The notes under the pieces are model-generated. The model saw only the letters and a list, made by a program, of their open reading frames with translations, searched no databases and was not told the DNA's origin. Both the position numbers and the translations under genes were made by a program. This document shows positions 33,278-43,862 of a DNA stretch of 64,000 bases, piece by piece. Position 1 is the first letter of the stretch. Each line of letters starts with the position of its first letter. Source of the stretch: Botryotinia globosa (lineage: Eukaryota > Ascomycota > Leotiomycetes > Helotiales > Sclerotiniaceae); contig RCSZ01000008.1 of NCBI GenBank assembly GCA_014898425.1, positions 1,313,501-1,377,500 of the forward strand. Direction: 5' to 3'.

Positions 33278-34729
33278 ATGACTACCAAATCCGGAAAAGA
33301 CCCCCTCAGGCGAGGAACCCCACCTCATGAACGCAGAGATTATCTCAGCAAAGCCCCAGACTTCCCAACCTCATCTTCAAGGCGCGACCGTATTGTCCGT
33401 CAAATAAAAGTGTTGGAAGACAAACGACGGGCCTACGAAAAAAGATACGGATCCATTGCCTCTCGAAAGCTGCCTAACTCTGAAACCTCAAGAGAGAATC
33501 CACCGCCGAAGGAGTTGGAAGAGCGCTCAAATTATGGATGGGGAGAGATCAAAGATTATCCCGCTGACTCTTCGGAGGGAGAAGAGAGCGTGCATTGGCT
33601 CGACGCACTGCTTGCCGAGAATCTTTCACGCGCCGAGTTTAGTGATAGATTGAAGAAGATAAATGCACAACCAGACCCCTATATTGAAGATCTAAAGCGA
33701 AGTAATGCAGAACTAGATGCCACAATGCAACGCCACAAAGAAAGAGAAGCAGAGCTTCTCAAAAAGAAAGAAGAATTAGCGGCATGGAGATCGACAGGGA
33801 AACCACCGAGGAGGGCGGGGCGGATCGGAGACCGAAATTCGAGTGAAGATGAGTATCAGAGGAGGGAGAGAGACAGAAGTAGAATACAGAGAGAATACGG
33901 CGAACCATCTCAGCTACTCGATTGGATTGTGCCGGATGTTCGGAATGTGAATGGAGGGAAATCATGGCGGTATGAGGATACGGGGAAAGGGTGGGAACCG
34001 ACCCATGAAGAATCCCAGGACCCTGTGACCAAGGCTGAGGCTGAGGCAGAGTCTACCAAACCGTCGGATTCGGGAAAATCAGAAGGGCATGAACATGCAG
34101 GGGATTGGTGGAAGCCATTCCAGAGAGCACCTCGGAAACCTGTGACCACGACTCTGAAAGATCCATTGCATATTAAATCTTCGACTAAGAGTGCAAAATG
34201 GGAAGAAGGTCTCGGTTCGAGAGACAAACACGTACAGTCTTTTGCAGGTGGCCATCTACCTTTCCACAACGATCCCGAAAGTCCGCTAGATGCAGCCGAG
34301 AGGCTAGAAAATCAACTCGATGCAAACGAGGAATACAAACACAAGTCCAAATATAAAAAGCCTTCAGCTGTGGATTTTCAAGAGCCACTCGATGCAAGTA
34401 AAGAATACATACACAAACACAAAACCAAAAGCAACTACAGAATCCCTTCAGTTATGAATGTCCAAGAGCCACTCGATTCAAATAAGCAAGACAAAATCAA
34501 GAAATCTTCACCCATGACCGAAACAATAGTTCAAAATGCTCCATTACCAGTTTCATCCGCGGCACGCAATGACCGCAATCTTTATACCTTGAGTTGGATG
34601 GAGAAACTGATAGTTTTAGTGATTGGAATTGCAGTGGGAGAAATAGCATTGAGACTTTCAAATTTTCCAGCTGATGCAGAAGATATCAGTGGAAGTTTGA
34701 AGTGGGGATTAGGGAAGACTCGTGAGTAA
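33278..34729 (+). CDS. Coiled-coil, tail-anchored hypothetical protein (483 aa)
   Basis: Single exon. I chose the ATG at 33278 (AAA before ATG; start MTTKSGKDPLRRGTPPHERR). An in-frame ATG at 33044 would add 78 residues that look like leader translated by chance. The protein is highly charged, with heptad-like stretches RRDRIVRQIKVLEDKRRAYE and IEDLKRSNAELDATMQRHKE plus a Lys/Glu run. Next come WKPFQRAPRKPVTTTLKDP, then an imperfect repeat of about 28 residues (QEPLDASKEYIHKHKTKSNY, QEPLDSNKQD, and an earlier degenerate copy). It ends with a hydrophobic segment WMEKLIVLVIGIAVGEIALR about 30 residues from the stop, which suggests a tail anchor in ER or mitochondrial outer membrane. The family is not recognised. 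Confidence 0.65.
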   Translation: MTTKSGKDPLRRGTPPHERRDYLSKAPDFPTSSSRRDRIVRQIKVLEDKRRAYEKRYGSIASRKLPNSETSRENPPPKELEERSNYGWGEIKDYPADSSEGEESVHWLDALLAENLSRAEFSDRLKKINAQPDPYIEDLKRSNAELDATMQRHKEREAELLKKKEELAAWRSTGKPPRRAGRIGDRNSSEDEYQRRERDRSRIQREYGEPSQLLDWIVPDVRNVNGGKSWRYEDTGKGWEPTHEESQDPVTKAEAEAESTKPSDSGKSEGHEHAGDWWKPFQRAPRKPVTTTLKDPLHIKSSTKSAKWEEGLGSRDKHVQSFAGGHLPFHNDPESPLDAAERLENQLDANEEYKHKSKYKKPSAVDFQEPLDASKEYIHKHKTKSNYRIPSVMNVQEPLDSNKQDKIKKSSPMTETIVQNAPLPVSSAARNDRNLYTLSWMEKLIVLVIGIAVGEIALRLSNFPADAEDISGSLKWGLGKTRE

Positions 34730-35662
34730 GTTGAGAAGAAAATGGATTGATTGATGCTATGATCTGAGTTGATGCGAGCAGCGTTTGATCTAAACGTAGA
34801 TTCAGGAAACAGAATCATCAATGGCGTCTCTTAATTGTTACTCGCTTAAACTATGATAGAAGGGGCTGTGCTTGTAATGAATGTTGAATTTTGAATGCTA
34901 TTACGACGAGGCTTTATCGCTAAAGAATCAAAAGCCAGTGCCATGGACTCCTTAATCTTACACTTTGACTAGAAGATCCTAATACGTATCTCCCAGATTC
35001 TGTGATCATTCCTCAAAACCAACAAAGCCCCATCAATCGATTGCCCAGCAAAATGCACATTTTCACGCCTGACTTGCTTTATCCTCTGACCTCCATCTCC
35101 CTACCTCCCCTCTTCTCTCTTCCAAATACATCTCGTATACCAGCTTTACGGCACCACCTCGCTTCGGATTGCAGCTCCTGTTGTCGCCTTTAGATATCTC
35201 GTTTCCTCTCCAATGATTACTCTGTTTGCTTTTCCCGCCCTCCATCTCAACAGGGGAAAGTACTGCGGCGCCAAAGACGCAGGCGGCACTGATAAAATAT
35301 TTCAGTGGGATTGATGTGTAGAGGATCGCCATACTATGTTGGCCAAACTCTAATAGATCAGTTAGGAAAATTAGATAGATGTAGACCAACATCAAGTGTG
35401 AAACACATCGCATAGCATTGCACGACAGAAATGGAAGCAGAACAAATAAATAGAGGTGAGTATGCTTTGGTCATTTCACATATCTTCATTATCCTAACGC
35501 CAGTTTCCTTTGCGCCCTATATAAGTAAGTAGAGCTATTCCATCGTTCCCAAGCCAAACAAATGGCAACAAATCAACGCCATCCCATCCCATCATGTCCA
35601 CGAAATTTTCAAGTGGCTCGAAACATGATTGTCATAGACAACAAGTAGCTATTGTGATTTCG
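34730..35662. other. Convergent intergenic region, about 930 bases
   Basis: Between the 3' ends of the coiled-coil gene and UGO1. Short frames only; presumed 3' UTRs and spacer. Confidence 0.5.
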
Positions 35663-37214
35663 TTAAAATTCTCCTTCGGTACTTCCAACACCACTCATAG
35701 CCTTACTTCCATACATTCCTACTAATCCCCATACACCAACTCTCCATCCTCTCCAGAGTCCTTCAATCCCTTGTCCCTTCTTTTGAACTTTCTTAATTTT
35801 CCTCAAAGGTGTCACCGCGCCTACACTTGCGATAGGCTCGGGACTAGATGACTCTCCTTCTTCCCGGGCAATAGACCACATTGTACCTACCACTCCGTTG
35901 TATGGACCAATATCGACAATTGTTTTAAGGTCTTGAGATTCGTTATACTGAGTTGAGGCGAGTACCGCAGCTTGTCCACGACGTAGAACTGTTTCGATTG
36001 GTAGACGAAGGAAGATTTCCATTGTTTGAGCAAGGAAGGTGAATGTTGTGTAGCTTGTGGGGGTGAGAATAGGATCGATGGAGAGACGAGTTCGAAGAAG
36101 TAGCGGGGTGCAGTGTGATATAGTGGGCTTGATTATGGAGTGGAGAATAGTAGGAATGAGAAGTAATGGAGGACATATATATGAGGGTAGGGTATTGAGG
36201 TTGTGAGTGAGAGATCTTTTAGGATCTGAAGTTGGGGTGAGGATCAACCTATCTGGATTAGCATTGTGTTTTGAGAATAGCGATTGATGACTTACTTCGT
36301 CCTCACAAGATCAAGAGGAGCAAGAATAAGACCTGCGGTAGCAGCTGCCGCTATTGCTACACTTAATGATGTCCATGGGCTAGGAGAACCAGTAACATCA
36401 ACTTGCGCTGCTAGTGTTGCTAGACCTGGGTCCGGAATATTCAGCGCCGCCGATATCATGCTGCTTGACCAACTTTCCATCGTCTTCAGTAGAAAACCGT
36501 AGATGAAAGTTGCATTGGATCCCTTCCATACGCCCCAAGCTCCCTCCTTTGACCATTCCTGTGCTATCACTTCCATTATAGAATCTGATCTCCTAAGGTT
36601 TAATTGATGTGCAGGCTTTGGCTTCGGTGGTGTTACTTTAGGAATAGATTTGTCCTCCCACCCTGATGCTTCACTGCTATACCGACGCCTCGAAGGGGAT
36701 GATGATTTTGTATGGGGTGCCGCCGATGTAAAGTAAGCTGTCTCGTCCGCATCAGAGTCGTCGGAGGGGTAGTTCTAGATTCCGATTAGCTCAGCATCTC
36801 GACCCCTCACTTGGAAAATCATACCTCATTGCACTCTGATGGTCGTCGTTTTATCTTCTCCGCTGCAGCTGCTGGTGTTGTCCCTTCCTCAATATCCTGA
36901 CTCTTTACCTGCAAAATTGTTTTTGCAACCTCGAAGGGCTGTCCACACAAGATCCCCGCATAGTTGGTGAAAGTCTCATTAACGAACTTCTGAAGTGATT
37001 CGATGGTAGATGGTGAGGTATCCGATAGATAGTCACTGTAGTCAATATCTGAGAATATGTCTCGAGCTGAAGATGCATAAGAAGCTGCACTTCCATTCTT
37101 TAATCCTACTCCATGAGTTCCCGAAGACGTTATAGGTGCTTCTTGAGGTATTCCGATAGAAGGTGGAACATAATATGGTCTTAACGGGTTTGGACCTTCT
37201 CTTGAGGTCGACAT
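35663..37214 (-). CDS. UGO1: Mitochondrial fusion/transport protein Ugo1 (modified carrier)
   Basis: Three exons: 36825-37214, 36296-36774 and 35663-36248. Introns are 50 nt (36775-36824) and 47 nt (36249-36295), and the sum is 485 codons (484 aa). The start MSTSREGPNPLRPYYVPPSI is preceded by CAAA; an upstream in-frame start would add a hydrophobic leader of unlikely relevance. A fungal-type Ser/Asp-rich N-terminus precedes degenerate mitochondrial-carrier repeats: NYAGILCGQPFEVAKTILQV (carrier signature), EGAWGVWKGSNATFIYGFLL, AGLILAPLDLVRTK-LILTPT, and FLRLPIETVLRRGQAAVLAS near the end. In yeast Ugo1 is an outer-membrane protein linking the Fzo1 and Mgm1 fusion machineries. Family assignment rests on the repeat pattern plus the long acidic insert (YPSDDSDADETAYF). 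It shares a 678-bp divergent promoter with the ferredoxin gene. Confidence 0.85.
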
Positions 37215-37892
37215 TTTGGGGTATGTTGCATTCAAGAAGAAAAACGAGGGGAAAGAAAATTTACACAAATTCTCTTATGTAGTTGTTGTTGTTGTCGTCG
37301 TCTCTTTGTTTTCCACGTCGGTCCGTCAATGCAAGGTGGAAGAACTACCTTGTCAAGGTATTCAAGCTTTTTTTTTCCCTGCGATGTTCAATTGGAGAGT
37401 TCATCAACAAGGATTACAGTGGCCCCAAAGCTGGGCTGGCTGAACTGGAGTAATGTGAGTGACTGATATGCTTTATCCGCGAATAGGCCTTGCTCACAGC
37501 TTGTTCGACCGCCCTGAACCGCACAAAATTTCGGAGTAATCGCAATACACCGATTGGTTATGCGCGGACATACGAATATTTTTATATGAGTACTTACCTA
37601 GATACAAAATGTAATGCCACCAACATTTGATCTAAAGATTCAAAGAGTTGTGGAAAGCTTGTAACGATTTGAAACAATAAAAATATTTGTTCAATCTCGA
37701 AAGAACACTCTTCACTGTTGCAATTCTTAAAAGTGTCAAGGAGTCTCAACAAGCATTTGAAAGATCAAATATTTACTTCGGGCAAAAGAAGTCTACATCC
37801 ATCTCACTACATTACATATCCACCCTCAACTCCGGACCTTCCTCACTTTCTCAACCCCACCCATTCTTCACAACAATCACGATAAAGACGAG
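37215..37892. promoter_or_regulatory. Divergent promoter between UGO1 and YAH1
   Basis: 678 bases separating the starts of two mitochondrial-protein genes. It includes a (TTG)n/(TCG)n stretch near 37280-37305 that probably lies in the UGO1 leader. No binding site assigned. Confidence 0.5.
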
Positions 37893-38641
37893 ATGTCTGC
37901 AGTTCGAAGTACAAGCCGGGCCTTTGTAGGCATTCGCAGAACCACAACTCAATCTCTACGAAGAGAGTTTGCGACAGTGGCCGATAGTCCTGTTCGATTT
38001 TCCTGCAGACCCCCCGCAGCGCCCGCTCTGTTATGTCCCTTCTCGATATCGGGGTCGCGACCTAGCACGAAGCAGATGTGCGAGATCAGACAGAACAGGA
38101 GATCTACAGCTGCCCGTCGGGAATTCTCAGCTACATCAAAAGCTTTACATGGGCATGTAACGCCTCCAAAGCCTGGGGAAGGGTAGGTCTTTTCACTTGT
38201 CAGCATTTGCTGTTATACCAATGCTAATTGACTTGCAGGTTACATGTTACATTCTTCGATAAGGAGGGAGATGAACATACTTTCGAGGTATCGGCAGGAG
38301 ACAATCTTTTGGATATAGCACAGGCCAATGACTTGGAAATGGAAGGTTAGTCAAATAGACAACTCTCCATAGACCACAAACTGATAATCTTTACAGGCGC
38401 CTGTGGAGGATCTTGCTCATGTTCAACATGTCATGTCATAGTCGAGGATGAAGCATTCTACGATAAAATGAATGAGCCGGATGATGATGAGAATGATATG
38501 TTGGATTTAGCGTTCGGCTTGAGGGAAACATCAAGATTGGGTTGTCAAATTGTGATGTCAAAAGAGTTGGATGGGTTGCGCGTAAGACTTCCTTCTATGA
38601 CACGAAATCTCCAGGCCAGCGATTTCAGTAACAAGAGTTGA
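37893..38641 (+). CDS. YAH1: Mitochondrial [2Fe-2S] ferredoxin (adrenodoxin type)
   Basis: Three exons: 37893-38182, 38239-38345 and 38397-38641. Introns are 56 and 51 nt; the total is 214 codons (213 aa). A long, Arg/Ser-rich presequence ([20 protein letters not shown] ... [12 protein letters not shown]) fits matrix import. The ferredoxin domain begins [20 protein letters not shown], then [21 protein letters not shown]. The cluster ligands are C135, C141 and C144 (C-x5-C-x2-C, ending STCHV) and C182 (LGCQI). The acidic helix [20 protein letters not shown] is the usual reductase/partner docking surface. In yeast Yah1 supplies electrons for Fe-S cluster assembly and heme A synthesis. It is not fused to a COX15-like domain, unlike some fungal homologues. 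Confidence 0.95.
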
Positions 38642-38915
38642 TGCGGATGAGCGTTACAACTTTATCACATTTACGGTCACGAATGGATTGAGACGTTATT
38701 CCTAAATAATGGTGTAGGGAAGCATTGCATTTGGGTCGTAGGTTGGACATATTAAAAAGGGTATCTGTCCTTTGTACATATACTCCATATCAATGATGGA
38801 CAAGGAGTTGGTGGATACTTAGGTACTTTGCTTCAACGAAACCCTCATGAGGGGTAAAATCCCACCTCTAACGCCATACCATGCCAACCGTAATCAGAAT
38901 ATATTCCATCCTTTC

Positions 38916-39791
38916 TCAGGCCTCTTCGATCTCTCCTTTCCTCAATCCACCTCCACCTGCAATCAAATCCAAAAATCCTTTCTTACTCATCTCGTTTATT
39001 TTCTCCTCCCTCCTTCCCTGTCCTACAACTCCTTTTTGTCTCGCTTCCTTGGCTGCCTCCTCGCCTTTAACTTGGGCTGCCCTGACAGCATTAAAGAGCT
39101 TGACAACACCTCTTTGAGCAGTTTTTCTCAACCGCTTTTCCAATTCCATCGTTGCCTGTACACTTGGTACATTTTCTCCATTTCCATAACCATTGCTCGC
39201 ATCAAATGCTGTACTAGCACCTAAGACATCCTTGACTCTGCCCTTTTCCATTGCAGCCTTTTTCTCCTCCCTCATCTTATGCTTTGCCTTCTTTTCCAAA
39301 GCCAAATCCGTCATTTCCTTGCTAGCTTCTATTGCCGTCTGACTTCTCGACAAAACTGGATCATTTCTTTTACTCGCTGATAACTTGGATCCCAAGATCT
39401 TGGACATAGATGTAGCAAATGCCTCTGGATCATTGCGCTTTCGTGCCTTTATTAAATTTGGATTTGAATTTGTGTCCGAATCGTCATCTGAATTTTCTGA
39501 ATCGGAATTTGAGGCATCGGTGACTTCTTCTTCCAACTCGTTATCTGCGGCATTGAGATCTGGCTCATCATCCTCGTCTGATAAAGTGCCTGTGATTGCA
39601 TCATTGGGTCCTTCTTCCTCTTCGTCTGAATCCTGTAAATTGACTGCTTGAAAATCTTGAGTTGTTGCGGATTCTTCTTCGTCGGATGAGGATTCGTAGT
39701 ATGTTTGTTTCTTGAATTTCTTGGTAGGTCTACCGGTTTTTCCTTTCATTCCATCCTCCACCTTACGCTTCTTTGAAACATTTCCTGCCAT
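38916..39791 (-). CDS. RRP15: Ribosome biogenesis protein Rrp15
   Basis: Single-exon, 291 aa. The N-terminal third is basic then strongly acidic/Ser-rich (SKKRKVEDG; YYESSSDEEES; DSDEEEEGPND; NSDDDSDTNSN), typical of nucleolar proteins. The conserved domain runs from PEAFATSMSKILGSKLS and KRNDPVLSRSQTA through KAKHKMREEKKA to LRKTAQRGVVKLFNAVRAAQ, with a final EKINEMSKKGFLDLIAGGG. Rrp15 is a component of pre-60S particles needed for 27S pre-rRNA processing. The gene is convergent with YAH1 (275-bp spacer) and divergent from SRP54 over 249 bp. Confidence 0.93.
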   Translation of the reverse strand: MAGNVSKKRKVEDGMKGKTGRPTKKFKKQTYYESSSDEEESATTQDFQAVNLQDSDEEEEGPNDAITGTLSDEDDEPDLNAADNELEEEVTDASNSDSENSDDDSDTNSNPNLIKARKRNDPEAFATSMSKILGSKLSASKRNDPVLSRSQTAIEASKEMTDLALEKKAKHKMREEKKAAMEKGRVKDVLGASTAFDASNGYGNGENVPSVQATMELEKRLRKTAQRGVVKLFNAVRAAQVKGEEAAKEARQKGVVGQGRREEKINEMSKKGFLDLIAGGGGLRKGEIEEA

Positions 39792-40040
39792 TGTTGCTGT
39801 TGTGATTGAATTGAGAGTTATTTTACTTTGAACAATGGTTGATAGGAAAATTAAATCTTATCGTATCCAGGAAATTTTTGGATTTTTCGGAGAACGGATA
39901 AACCTTTCGGTACACTAAATTCCCCGCGCTTTTATTTGTCCCACACCTTCGAGCCACATTAAATCATTAAATGCATTCATCTCATCTGAGGCCATACATT
40001 GAAGTCTGTCAATAAAGTTGTCGCATAAACTATTATAATC
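39792..40040. promoter_or_regulatory. Compact divergent promoter RRP15 / SRP54
   Basis: Only 249 bases separate the start codons of two growth-related genes (60S biogenesis and SRP), so the promoter is necessarily shared. No motif assigned. Confidence 0.6.
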
Positions 40041-41781
40041 ATGGTTCTTCAAGATTTAGGTCGGCGCATAAATGCCGCAGTCACAGATCTCACCAGATCT
40101 AGCAACTTGGATGAAAAGGTCAGTGTCAAGGACAATTGTCAAGATCTGTCAACGTTCCTCCTACTGATATCAATTAGGCATTCGATGGCATGATCAAGGA
40201 GATTTGTTCCGCATTGCTCGAGGCCGATGTGAATGTAAAATTAGTGGGAAACCTACGAAAATCCATCAAAGCCTCCGTGAACTTTAAAGTACTTGCCCCG
40301 GCTGTCAACAAGAAGAAAGTCATTCAAAAGGCTGTGTATGATGAATTAGTAAAGCTTGTCGATCCTCATGCCGAACCTTTCAAGCCAAAGAAGGGAAAAG
40401 CAAATATTATTATGTTTGTTGGATTGCAGGGAGCTGGAAAGACTACGACATGTACAAAATTAGCAAGATGGTATCAAGCAAGGGGGTTCAAGGCTTGTTT
40501 GGTTTGCGCGGATACCTTCCGTGCAGGTGCTTTCGATCAGTTGAAGCAAAACGCTACAAAGGCTAAGATTCCATATTACGGTTCTCTCACACAGACGGAT
40601 CCAGCTGTTGTGGCGAAGGAGGGAGTGGATAAATTCAAGAAGGAGAAATTCGAGATTATTATTGTGGACACCAGTGGAAGACATCGACAAGAAGATGCTC
40701 TCTTTCAAGAAATGGTGGATATTCAAACAGCTGTAAAGCCCGATCAAACTGTAATGGTAATGGATGCCAGTATAGGACAGCAAGCTGAGGCGCAAAGTAA
40801 GGCGTTCAAAGAAACTGCCGACTTTGGAGCCATTATTATCACGAAAACCGATGGGCATGCAAGCGGAGGTGGTGCAATCTCTGCAGTTGCAGCAACACAT
40901 ACACCTATCATATTTATCGGAACTGGAGAACACATGCTTGATTTAGAAAAGTTCGCACCCACACAATTCGTTTCCAAACTACTGGGTATGGGAGATATGC
41001 AAGGACTTATGGAGCATGTTCAGTCTTTGAAGTTAGATCAAAAAGACACCATGAAGCACATCGTGGAGGGTATTTTTACAGTTCGTGATCTTCGCGATCA
41101 ATTATCTAATATCATGAAGATGGGACCTCTTTCGAAAATGGCAGGTATGATTCCAGGTATGGGAAACATGATGCAAGGAATGGACGATGAGGATGGTGCC
41201 ATGAAGCTCAAACGTATGATTTACATTTGTGATTCCATGACGGCCAAAGAACTCGATTCAGACGGAAAAATATTCCTCGAACAACCTACTAGAATGACGA
41301 GGATAGCTTGCGGCAGTGGTACAAGCGTAAGGGAAATAGAGGACTTATTAACTCAGCACAAGATGATGGCTGGTATGGCAAAGACGATGGGTGGAAGTAT
41401 GAAGAATATGCAAAAAGCACAAGGTGCAATGGGAGGTGCAAACAAACAGCAACAAATGGCCGCTATGCAAAAGAGACTCGCTTCAATGGGAGGCGGTGGA
41501 GGCGGTGGAATGCCAGATTTGAGTAGCATGATGGTATGCTCTGTTACATATTCTGATATCAAATTACTGCTAACAATCGTTATAGAAAATGCTCGGTGGT
41601 GGTGGTGCTGGAGGCATGCCCGGTGGCATGCCTGATATGTCTAGTCTGATGGTATATCCTCTAGTTCATCCTCAATATTGATATTCTGCTAACTTGTCTT
41701 TAGAAAATGATGGGTGGCGGCGGTATGCCTGGAATGCCCGGTATGGGAGGCGCTCCAGCGGGTAGAGGGGGCAGAAGGTAA
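40041..41781 (+). CDS. SRP54: Signal recognition particle 54-kDa GTPase subunit
   Basis: Four exons: 40041-40118, 40178-41533, 41586-41651 and 41704-41781. Introns are 59, 52 and 52 nt; the total is 526 codons (525 aa). N domain: [20 protein letters not shown] joined to [21 protein letters not shown] domain: P-loop [44 protein letters not shown] and [13 protein letters not shown]. The Met-rich M domain follows ([49 protein letters not shown]), which binds signal sequences and SRP RNA. The tail, split over the two tiny exons, is Gly/Met-rich ([31 protein letters not shown]). It targets nascent chains to the ER. Reading through the 3' introns would give a different short tail. Confidence 0.96.
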
Positions 41782-42333
41782 TCTCTTCGTATCAATTGTA
41801 CATCATCAAGAAACGAAGGAAACGGATAGGGACAAGGTACCTAGGTCAATAATGTATGCATTAAGCGACGGCGTTCAGGTAATGAAACCTTTTGTCTGGG
41901 ATAGATATTTGAATTGTCGACCTTTGATATATTGACGAAATCTATGTTCTTGGATAAGCTCCATATTTCTGTAATCAAGTTTATGTATTGTAGGGGATTA
42001 TCTGATGAGCAATCTCAGAATTCGCATTAACAAGGATCCACGCAGTGTAAGACGATAAGTCATAGGTATAAGTGCCACAACAATTAATTAAATACCTGTT
42101 CTTTAAGCCATCTTTTGGTGATTAAGTATCCAAGTTTATAGCTGGACAGATCTTGCCTGCGGGCCTTTTTTGCCCACTCCCCTCCTGTGCCTTCAAGTCC
42201 TTTCAGTTTCCAAAAAAAGTGGTATAGTTGGTATATGTAATAAACACCTTGCTTCGAGTTCCACGAAATCTCCTGGCATCCAGCCGTTCCTCTGTTGATT
42301 CACACTTGCGCCATGTAGACGACCTCGAAAAAA
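41782..42333. other. Convergent intergenic region
   Basis: About 550 bases between SRP54 and the 3' end of the rhodopsin-type gene. No gene seen. Confidence 0.5.
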
Positions 42334-43862
42334 TTAGTATCCTTTCGTACCATCCGTCCTAATTCCCACATTCGGATCACTCAAAGCCCGTACCCTATCC
42401 CTGATCCCCTCTTCTTCATCTGCCCCCTCGTCAACAAGCCCAATCCAGTCCTCCTCATCCACGATAGCTCTCGATCCTTTTCGCGAGCCAAGTACACTCA
42501 TTTCCCATTCCTCTCTGCCTCTTCTTCTGCTCCATTCTTTCCTCCCCATCCCAGATCGATTGTTATCGAGAGAACTCGGCGATCCACCCACCGTGAATCT
42601 CGACGCCATTCTAAAATCATTTTGCGGCATCTCTTCTCCTCCTATTTTCCCATTTCCATTATTCCCCTGCAAACCCATAGCCGAGCTCTTTCTCCTCGGT
42701 CCAACCGTCGTTGCCTGACTCCTACTCGCAGTCACCGCACTTCTCAACCACGTAATATCGGGCACTATTTTCCTGACCAGCGGTCTCAAACACGGGGCAC
42801 TAACGCAGAATAATGCAGTATTAAGTTCAATACTCGACCACGTTGTAATTTCCCACAAATTCCACGTATAATCTCTCTCGGTGAAAATGGGTTTAGAACG
42901 AATGAAGCGAATGATCGAGGCGATGATGACGAGGATACCGAAACTGACGATCGCGACTAGCGTTGCTTTTTGACGTTTGTTGATTTTGAGGGGTACTTGA
43001 GGTATCGTTAGTAACTGTCTTTCTCGATAGAAGCATGTATGAGGGTACGGAAAATAATACATACAAACTCTCGGTATGACAAAAAGAATAAGCGCCACAT
43101 CACTGAAAACACTACAAGTAGTAAAAGTAATGATTCCCGGCAAAGGATCAATACAACTAACTTGTTCCACGCTGAAGTCCCACTGCGAAACGATTGGGTC
43201 GCATTGGAAAACCACAATCAACGTAAGAGGAATCGTCGTTGCGATTTGGAAAGCCAATAGACTGTATACAATGATTTTGCTCTGTCGATCTTGGAAGATT
43301 CGTGAATAGACCAGACAGATGGCCACTCTTACCATCATGAGAGATACTTGGTAGAGGATTCGAGATACGAAAGCGAGGACGAAGAAGGGCTTTAGGTCTG
43401 ACGGGGTCTGGAGTTCAACGTGACGGCCACCGCCATAGTTGCAGAAGAGTGCATTGGTGACTGCAACAAAGATGGTGAGAATCTAGTTGGGATGTTAGAG
43501 AAAATAAACCATCAAGTGACTTTGTAATGTGACAAAGTATCGTACCCATGCCATTAAAATGCAGAAATCATCCCATCCCCAGTTTCTCGTGATGACTCCC
43601 CGAGTGTAGAGACGTCCAGCCACAAACAGCGTACCCAAAGCTGTTGGCACTATCGTTCCTACAAGTAGTACATGTACTCTGGTATCATTCAATTCATCAC
43701 CCTGATTTCTCGTTAGTATTCGGTTATGTAACGAAGCTGTAGGACGCGCTTTTTCTGGTCGATCCTAACAGCTGCCACAAAAGTTGGATTCAGAACTTAA
43801 AGAGGCACTAGCCCTCACAGAGATATTAAAATGAAAGAGAAAGGTCTACTTACTGAAGACAT
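42334..43862 (-). CDS. Fungal rhodopsin-type 7TM membrane protein
   Basis: Four exons: 43854-43862, 43546-43701, 43065-43482 and 42334-42995. Introns are 152, 63 and 69 nt; the total is 415 codons (414 aa). The tiny first exon encodes MSS, followed by GDELNDTRVHVLLVGTIVPT. The last intron is a multiple of three and stop-free; its removal (TTACTAAC branch site present) joins LFVIPRV-LPLKINKRQKATLV. Seven hydrophobic spans and the usual landmarks are present: AGRLYTRGVITRNWGWDDFC after TM1, FVSRILYQVSLMMVRVAICL, the cytoplasmic LPLKINKRQK loop, then DYTWNLWEITTWSSIELNTA and CLRPLV after TM7. The hydrophilic tail is Ser/Arg/Glu-rich. This large fungal family (Pth11-like relatives) is mostly uncharacterised and is thought to include surface-sensing receptors. 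Confidence 0.87.

Noticed and set aside
38847..39224. Plus-strand frames between YAH1 and the C-terminal part of RRP15
   Set aside because: Antisense to the conserved Rrp15 domain; no independent coding signal.
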